From: DATAYF01 sp036272735
GTDB taxonomy: Bacteria > Chloroflexota > Ktedonobacteria > Ktedonobacterales > Ktedonobacteraceae
Reading direction: 5' to 3'
Assembly: GCA_036272735.1 (NCBI GenBank)
Contig: DATAYF010000234.1
Location: 1-9,357, forward strand
DNA length: 9,357 bases
Every line of letters begins with the position of its first letter. Position 1 is the stretch's first letter. This document shows, piece by piece, positions 5,532 through 9,357 of this stretch. The translations under genes were made by a program, and so were the position numbers. The notes under the pieces are model-generated. The model did not search any database, was not told the DNA's origin, and saw nothing but the letters and a program-made list of their open reading frames with translations.

Positions 5532-6836
5532 ATGGAGAAGGATTTTCAACGAATCCTGGATCGCATGACAAAAGCGGGATTAGATGTAGACAAAATGCCG
5601 CGACGTGACTTCGTAAAAGTCGCGGCCGGAATGGTTGGCTTGAGTGCTACATTAGCTGCTTGCGGTGGTTCCGGTGGTAACAGTGGCCCAGCTCTACAGC
5701 AGTGGTATCATCAATATGGTGAGGCTGGCACGCAGCAGGCGGTTTTTAAATATGCTAAAGGTTACACCAAGGCTAATGTGAAAGTACAGTGGACTGCTGG
5801 CGACTTTGGTACGAAATTGTCAGCCGCTCTGGTTGCTCCTGGAGGTGGCCCTGATATCTATGAGGGTGGGCCAAGCCTGGCAGCAGTGAAAGCAAACCAG
5901 ATCACCGACTTGAGTGATCTCTACACCCCTGATGTAAAGAGCGATTATACCGATACTATTTTGAATTCGCTGACGGTTAATGGCAAAATCTACGGTGTCA
6001 AGATGGTTACTGACACTGGTGTACTCTATTATCGTAAGAGCATGCTTCAAAAAGCGGGTGTTCAACCTCCTACCACCTTTGACGAGGTAATTGCGGCTGC
6101 TAAGCAGTTGACCTCCGGTAATGTCAAGGGCATTTTTGTTGGCAATGACGGTGGCATTGGAGCGCTCCAAGGGCTTGCACTCTGGTCAGCCGGTCATGGA
6201 AATGACTTTATCGTCAACAACAAAATTGCTTTTGATAATGATCGTACCGCTCTTGCTTTCACGAAAATGCGTGAACTCGCTAAGTCGAACGCTGTGCTTC
6301 TCGGTTCCCCTACTGACTGGTTCGACCCATCGGCCTTCACCCAGGGTTTAGCAGCTATGCAATGGACAGGTTTATGGGCGATGCCTGCTATCATTAAGGC
6401 GTTGGGTGATGATTTTGATGTCGTGCCCTGGCCCGCTTTGGATTCTCAGGGTATACCAACAACTTTCCTTGGTGGCTGGGCAGAGATGGTAAACGGGAAA
6501 AGCAAGTACATCGATCAGGCAAAAGCCTTTGTCAAATGGCTGTGGATCGACAATGTTGCGGACCAGCAGGATTTCAACCTTGATTATGGTTTCCATGTCC
6601 CCCCACGCAAGAGCATTGCTGCTAAAGCTACGAAGCTACAGAGCGGGCCAGCAGCCAAGGCGGTGCAGTACCTGGATCAGTACGCGAGGTATACATCTCC
6701 ACTTTGGGATGCGAATATGGCAACAGCACTAAACAATGCCGTCAGCAACATTGTTAAGAACGGAGCCGATGCTAAGACTGAGGTTCACAATGCCGCACAG
6801 CAAGCTAATGCTGAGTTACAAAAAATCCTGAGTTAG
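5532..6836 (+). CDS. Sugar ABC transporter substrate-binding lipoprotein, Tat-type signal
   Basis: The 434-aa product starts at ATG 5532, 8 bases after GGAGG (5519-5523). The N-terminus has a twin-arginine motif, PRRDFVK (R24-R25), a hydrophobic stretch and the lipobox LAAC with Cys44, followed by a Gly/Ser linker. It should be exported folded by Tat and anchored by lipid outside the membrane. From about residue 54 it is a family 1 extracellular solute-binding protein: GPDIYEGGPS and ITDLSDLY (lobe 1), NGKIYGVKMVTDTGVLYYRKSML (about 150-172), FDEVIAAAKQL, AFTQGLAAMQWTGLW and PTTFLGGWAEMVNGKSKYIDQAKAFVKWLW. Aromatic residues such as those in QWTGLW and GGWAEM fit sugar stacking. The length is typical. 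Downstream are two permease genes of the same system, and upstream a secreted glycanase, so an oligosaccharide ligand is likely; which one is unknown. Confidence 0.92.
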   Translation: MEKDFQRILDRMTKAGLDVDKMPRRDFVKVAAGMVGLSATLAACGGSGGNSGPALQQWYHQYGEAGTQQAVFKYAKGYTKANVKVQWTAGDFGTKLSAALVAPGGGPDIYEGGPSLAAVKANQITDLSDLYTPDVKSDYTDTILNSLTVNGKIYGVKMVTDTGVLYYRKSMLQKAGVQPPTTFDEVIAAAKQLTSGNVKGIFVGNDGGIGALQGLALWSAGHGNDFIVNNKIAFDNDRTALAFTKMRELAKSNAVLLGSPTDWFDPSAFTQGLAAMQWTGLWAMPAIIKALGDDFDVVPWPALDSQGIPTTFLGGWAEMVNGKSKYIDQAKAFVKWLWIDNVADQQDFNLDYGFHVPPRKSIAAKATKLQSGPAAKAVQYLDQYARYTSPLWDANMATALNNAVSNIVKNGADAKTEVHNAAQQANAELQKILS

Positions 6837-6846
6837 GAGCTAGTAG

Positions 6847-6939
6847 GCACAAGGCATCCTTGTCGTGCTTCTCCAACTTACTCCTCCAAAGAAGCCGCAC
6901 AAGGAAGGACACCCGCTCTGCTTTTTTATAGCGGGTGTC
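6847..6939 (+). promoter_or_regulatory. Intercistronic stem-loops between binding-protein and permease genes
   Basis: Two structures lie in the 130-base gap. The first is imperfect: GCACAAGG/CCTTGTCGTGC around a 3-base loop (6848-6868, one bulge). The second is a perfect 10-bp stem, GACACCCGCT (6908-6917) with AGCGGGTGTC (6930-6939), with a 12-base loop that contains the T-run TTTTTT (6922-6927). No T-run follows the second stem, so it is not a normal terminator. Hairpins at this position in sugar importers are known to protect the upstream mRNA and keep the binding protein more abundant than the permeases. That role is inferred here. Confidence 0.6.
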
Positions 6940-6966
6940 TGCACGCGCATTTAGAAAGGAGGCATT

Positions 6967-7950
6967 ATGAGTTCACATAGCCTTATCAAACCAGCAGGGA
7001 CGCTGGACAAGAGTGCGGCCCAGGAACGTAGCCCGAAAAGGGTGAGGCAGCGTGCTCTGCGCGCTGACCTCACATTATTGATCTTTGTCGGGCCCCTCTT
7101 GCTTGGCTTGCTCATGTTCACGTATATCCCTGTCGTTTGGGGTGTGCTCCTCAGTTTTTTTGAGGCACGCAACACCATCACGCCGACTCAATTTATTGGC
7201 CTACAAAACTACATCGACATATTGCGTGATCCCGTGTTTCTCAAGTCGATGGGCACCTTCATCCTCTTCGCGATCTTTATTGTCCCAACCACCTTTTTTG
7301 GCGCTCTTGGGCTTGCTCTACTGGTGAATAGCGTGGTTCATGGCAAAGGCTTTTTCCGTTCGGTGTTCTTCATACCGACAGCGTGCTCTTACGTGGTTGC
7401 TTCGCTCGTTTGGAAAATGAGTATCTTCAATGGTTTGCCGTACGGCCTTGCGAACGTTATTCGTAGTTTGTTTGGCCTGCACGCAATTCCCTGGGTTGTT
7501 TCTCAGAACCCACCCTGGTACTGGCTCGTGCTCGTTACCGTACGCCTCTGGCTCCAGTTAGGCTTTTACATGATTCTCTTCCTTGCTGGTTTACAAAGTA
7601 TCCCGCAAGAACTGTACGAAGCGGCGTATGTTGATGGTGCGAAAAAAGGCTGGACGACTTTTCGTGCGATCACTTTTCCACTATTGCGGAACGTGTCCGT
7701 CGCAGTACTGCTACTGAACCTGATTGCAGCCTTCCAGGCCTTTGACGAGTTCTACAATATCCTCGGCAGTTTTGTAGGTTCAAGTGGAAACCAGATTCTG
7801 GCGCAACCTCCGCTGGTCTATCTTTATGGTTTAGCGTTCGGAAACCAGGACTATGGATTGGGGAGTGCTGGAGCCATTATTCTGGCTCTATTGATCGTTG
7901 CTTTCACGCTTATTCAAGGGCGTGTGTTTGGCTTCGGCAGATCTGAATAA
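6967..7950 (+). CDS. Sugar ABC transporter permease 1 (MalF/UgpA type)
   Basis: The 327-aa product starts at ATG 6967, 4 bases after AAAGGAGG (6955-6962). An N-terminal positively charged tail of about 33 residues precedes six likely membrane segments (about 36-62, 96-120, 131-152, 185-208, 240-258 and 298-318). The cytoplasmic EAA loop, which docks onto the ATPase, is at 218-237: EAAYVDGAKKGWTTFRAITFP, with the conserved E218-A-A and G224. It belongs to the sugar-uptake branch, shown by IPVVWGVLLSF, FIGLQNY and FFIPTACSYVVASLVWK. It is the first of the two membrane subunits, which form a heterodimer with permease 2. It lies 130 bases after the binding-protein gene and 42 bases before permease 2, consistent with one operon. 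No ATPase gene is present in the window. Confidence 0.93.
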   Translation: MSSHSLIKPAGTLDKSAAQERSPKRVRQRALRADLTLLIFVGPLLLGLLMFTYIPVVWGVLLSFFEARNTITPTQFIGLQNYIDILRDPVFLKSMGTFILFAIFIVPTTFFGALGLALLVNSVVHGKGFFRSVFFIPTACSYVVASLVWKMSIFNGLPYGLANVIRSLFGLHAIPWVVSQNPPWYWLVLVTVRLWLQLGFYMILFLAGLQSIPQELYEAAYVDGAKKGWTTFRAITFPLLRNVSVAVLLLNLIAAFQAFDEFYNILGSFVGSSGNQILAQPPLVYLYGLAFGNQDYGLGSAGAIILALLIVAFTLIQGRVFGFGRSE

Positions 7951-7992
7951 AACGTATCACTGGACCACCTGATTGTAGAAAGGGTTGCTAAC

Positions 7993-8883
7993 ATGGCTTC
8001 AGTCACATCTGAGCATACTCATACCCAACGATCACGACGGCGCACTTTCAACCTGGAACGTGTCATTGGCGCCGTCCTCCGCTATGGATTTCTGATTATC
8101 CTCAGTATCTTGTTTCTTTTACCGTTTTACATCATCGTCAAAAACGGGCTGTCGACTGATCAGGAAATCACCTCCTTTCACTGGTCATTCTGGCCAAGTA
8201 CCCTTCACTTCGAGAACATCACAGAATTGTTTAATGACCCGTCTGCCCCTTTCGCCACTGGCCTGATGAACTCAGCTATTATCGCGGTGACGCAGGTCGT
8301 GGGCCAGTTGTTCTTCGCCTCGTTAGCAGGCTATGGGTTGGCACGTATTCCTTCTCGCTTTGCCAAGCCGCTATTCTATGCTATTCTGGCCACGTTGTTA
8401 ATCCCTGGGGCGGTTACATTCGTACCAACCTACGTGGTCGTGGCATACTTAGGCTGGGTCAGCACGCTTCAAGGATTAATTGTCCCTGGTTTGTTTAATG
8501 CCTTTAACACTTTTATTTTCCGTCAAACCTTTCTCAATTTTCCGCGTGACCTGGAGGATGCGGGCCGCGTAGATGGGTTAAACTTCTGGGGTGTTTACTG
8601 GCGCATCGCACTTCCCAACTCGGTGCCGATTATGGTCGCTCTTGGAGCACTTACCTTCATTGGAAGCTGGAACTCATTCTTATGGCCCCTGGTCATTGGT
8701 CAAAGCGACTCAACGAGCTACACAGTGCAGGTCGTGTTATCGACCTTCCTCACGGCACAGACGATCAATTTACACGAGTTGTTTATTGGAGCCGCAATAG
8801 GTATCTTGCCGCTGGTGATTATATTCCTTATCATGCAGCGCTACATCGTTCAAGGAGTAACGCAAACTGGCATTAGAGGATAG
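7993..8883 (+). CDS. Sugar ABC transporter permease 2 (MalG/UgpE type)
   Basis: The 296-aa product starts at ATG 7993 with AGAAAGGG (7977-7984) 8 bases upstream. After a short basic tail (RSRRR) it has about six hydrophobic segments (near 31-49, 91-116, 126-150, 160-176, 212-232 and 262-284). The EAA loop at 188-208, EDAGRVDGLNFWGVYWRIALP, has the G195 of the family and the E-D-A variant of EAA usual in this subunit. The MalG-type C-terminal end QRYIVQGVTQTGIRG and the FLLPFYIIVKNGLSTDQEI opening are typical of carbohydrate permeases. The gene is 42 bases downstream of permease 1 and ends the recognisable transporter operon. Partner ATPase is not encoded nearby. Confidence 0.93.
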   Translation: MASVTSEHTHTQRSRRRTFNLERVIGAVLRYGFLIILSILFLLPFYIIVKNGLSTDQEITSFHWSFWPSTLHFENITELFNDPSAPFATGLMNSAIIAVTQVVGQLFFASLAGYGLARIPSRFAKPLFYAILATLLIPGAVTFVPTYVVVAYLGWVSTLQGLIVPGLFNAFNTFIFRQTFLNFPRDLEDAGRVDGLNFWGVYWRIALPNSVPIMVALGALTFIGSWNSFLWPLVIGQSDSTSYTVQVVLSTFLTAQTINLHELFIGAAIGILPLVIIFLIMQRYIVQGVTQTGIRG

Positions 8884-8950
8884 GATTTTTGCAGCATAAG
8901 TAACATAGAAGGTAACGCTTGGGTGTCCGTCATAGAAGGTTCATTATTGC

Positions 8951-9008
8951 ATCTCCTGTCAGCCTACGGCTTCTTAGCTCTTCACAAGAAGCTGTAGACT
9001 GATGAGAT
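8951..9008 (+). repeat. Long stem-loop after the transporter operon
   Basis: Bases 8959-8975 pair with 8986-9002 across a 10-base loop (17 pairs with one C-A mismatch and one G-T), and ATCTC/GAGAT (8951-8955 with 9004-9008) can extend it after a short asymmetric break. It starts 67 bases after the last permease stop. No T-run follows on either strand, so it is not a simple terminator; it could be an mRNA 3'-end structure or the remnant of a small inverted-repeat element. A short direct repeat CATAGAAGGT occurs upstream at 8904-8913 and 8931-8940. Apart from these and the weak ORF at 9041-9265, the stretch 8884-9357 shows nothing recognisable. Confidence 0.6.
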
Positions 9009-9040
9009 ATCATAGCCATCAAGAAGGTGAGAAGGCTACC

Positions 9041-9265
9041 CTATAGAAAGATCCACCTGGTTTGCAGAAAAACATCTCTCGGAAGTGCGTTATTGGTAGT
9101 AAGTGCGAAGAGTTGACAGATTTTAGGGTGAAGAGTGATCAGCTCAAGCATTTTCCATTGGAGAAGCCGCTCCACATCTAAGATATCAAGCGAAAATAGT
9201 GTAAATAGTTTGGTCACAAGGATGTTTGCAGGGGGTGGCAGTTTTTTGCGCGAGGCTGAGTCCAT
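9041..9265 (-). CDS. Short unrecognised ORF (hypothetical)
   Basis: A 74-codon - strand frame runs from ATG at 9265 to TAG at 9041. A TGA lies 6 bases before the ATG (9272-9274), so the frame cannot extend upstream. There is no clear ribosome-binding site. The predicted product has a basic, proline-rich start (KKLPPP), then a plausibly folded helical part (LDILDVERLLQWKMLELI and ICQLFAL) and ends with ALPRDVFLQTRWIFL. Codon use looks like that of a real gene, but I cannot place it in a family. It may be a fragment of a longer protein, possibly transposon-borne. The overlapping + strand frame (9135-9323) looks less protein-like. Confidence 0.3.
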   Translation of the reverse strand: MDSASRKKLPPPANILVTKLFTLFSLDILDVERLLQWKMLELITLHPKICQLFALTTNNALPRDVFLQTRWIFL

Positions 9266-9357
9266 ATCGTTTCACATATTGCATTGTGTCATTTTACCCA
9301 ACTTTTCGACAAGATCTCTGTAACATATCCTGCCTGCGTGTGCTACACTGTGGCAAG

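Noticed and set aside
9338..9346. Near-palindrome TGTGCTACA at the window end
   Set aside because: Too short, and its context is cut off by the window edge.

Overview
The window reads as an accessory, mobile-element-scarred stretch of a bacterial chromosome, most likely from a Ktedonobacteria-like member of the Chloroflexota. This is inferred from the mix of a LacI-family regulator, a secreted glycoside hydrolase, a Tat-type lipoprotein sugar-binding protein and several decayed mobile-element pieces; no rRNA or other marker gene is present to prove it. Most genes have good Shine-Dalgarno sequences and lie on the + strand.

Layout. Bases 2-886 hold the 3' part of a gene with two tandem SnoaL-like (ester cyclase type) domains; it enters from outside the window. 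Bases 887-1320 contain no convincing gene but end in a set of hairpins and a textbook + strand terminator. On the - strand, 1321-2286 (coding resemblance up to about 2385) is the back half of a large serine recombinase that carries three tandem helix-turn-helix repeats; its catalytic N-terminus is missing.

From 2456 a carbohydrate-utilisation locus begins: a promoter with a LacI-type palindrome just downstream, a LacI-family regulator (2542-3582), a secreted GH5-like glycanase (3877-4917), an ISL3 transposase remnant broken across three reading frames (about 5005-5239), then a sugar ABC importer: Tat/lipobox substrate-binding protein (5532-6836), permease 1 (6967-7950) and permease 2 (7993-8883). 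No ATPase is encoded here, so the importer presumably borrows a shared MsmX/MsiK-type ATPase. The simplest model is extracellular cutting of a beta-glycan by the GH5 enzyme, capture of oligosaccharides by the lipoprotein, import by the two permeases, and control by the LacI regulator. The ISL3 fragment lies inside this locus, between the glycanase and the importer.

The last 470 bases contain a long stem-loop (8951-9008) and an unrecognised short - strand ORF (9041-9265). I see no CRISPR array, tRNA or rRNA. I did not find a clearly new system; the most unusual items are the recombinase tail with three HTH repeats, the structured region before 1298, and the several strong stem-loops.
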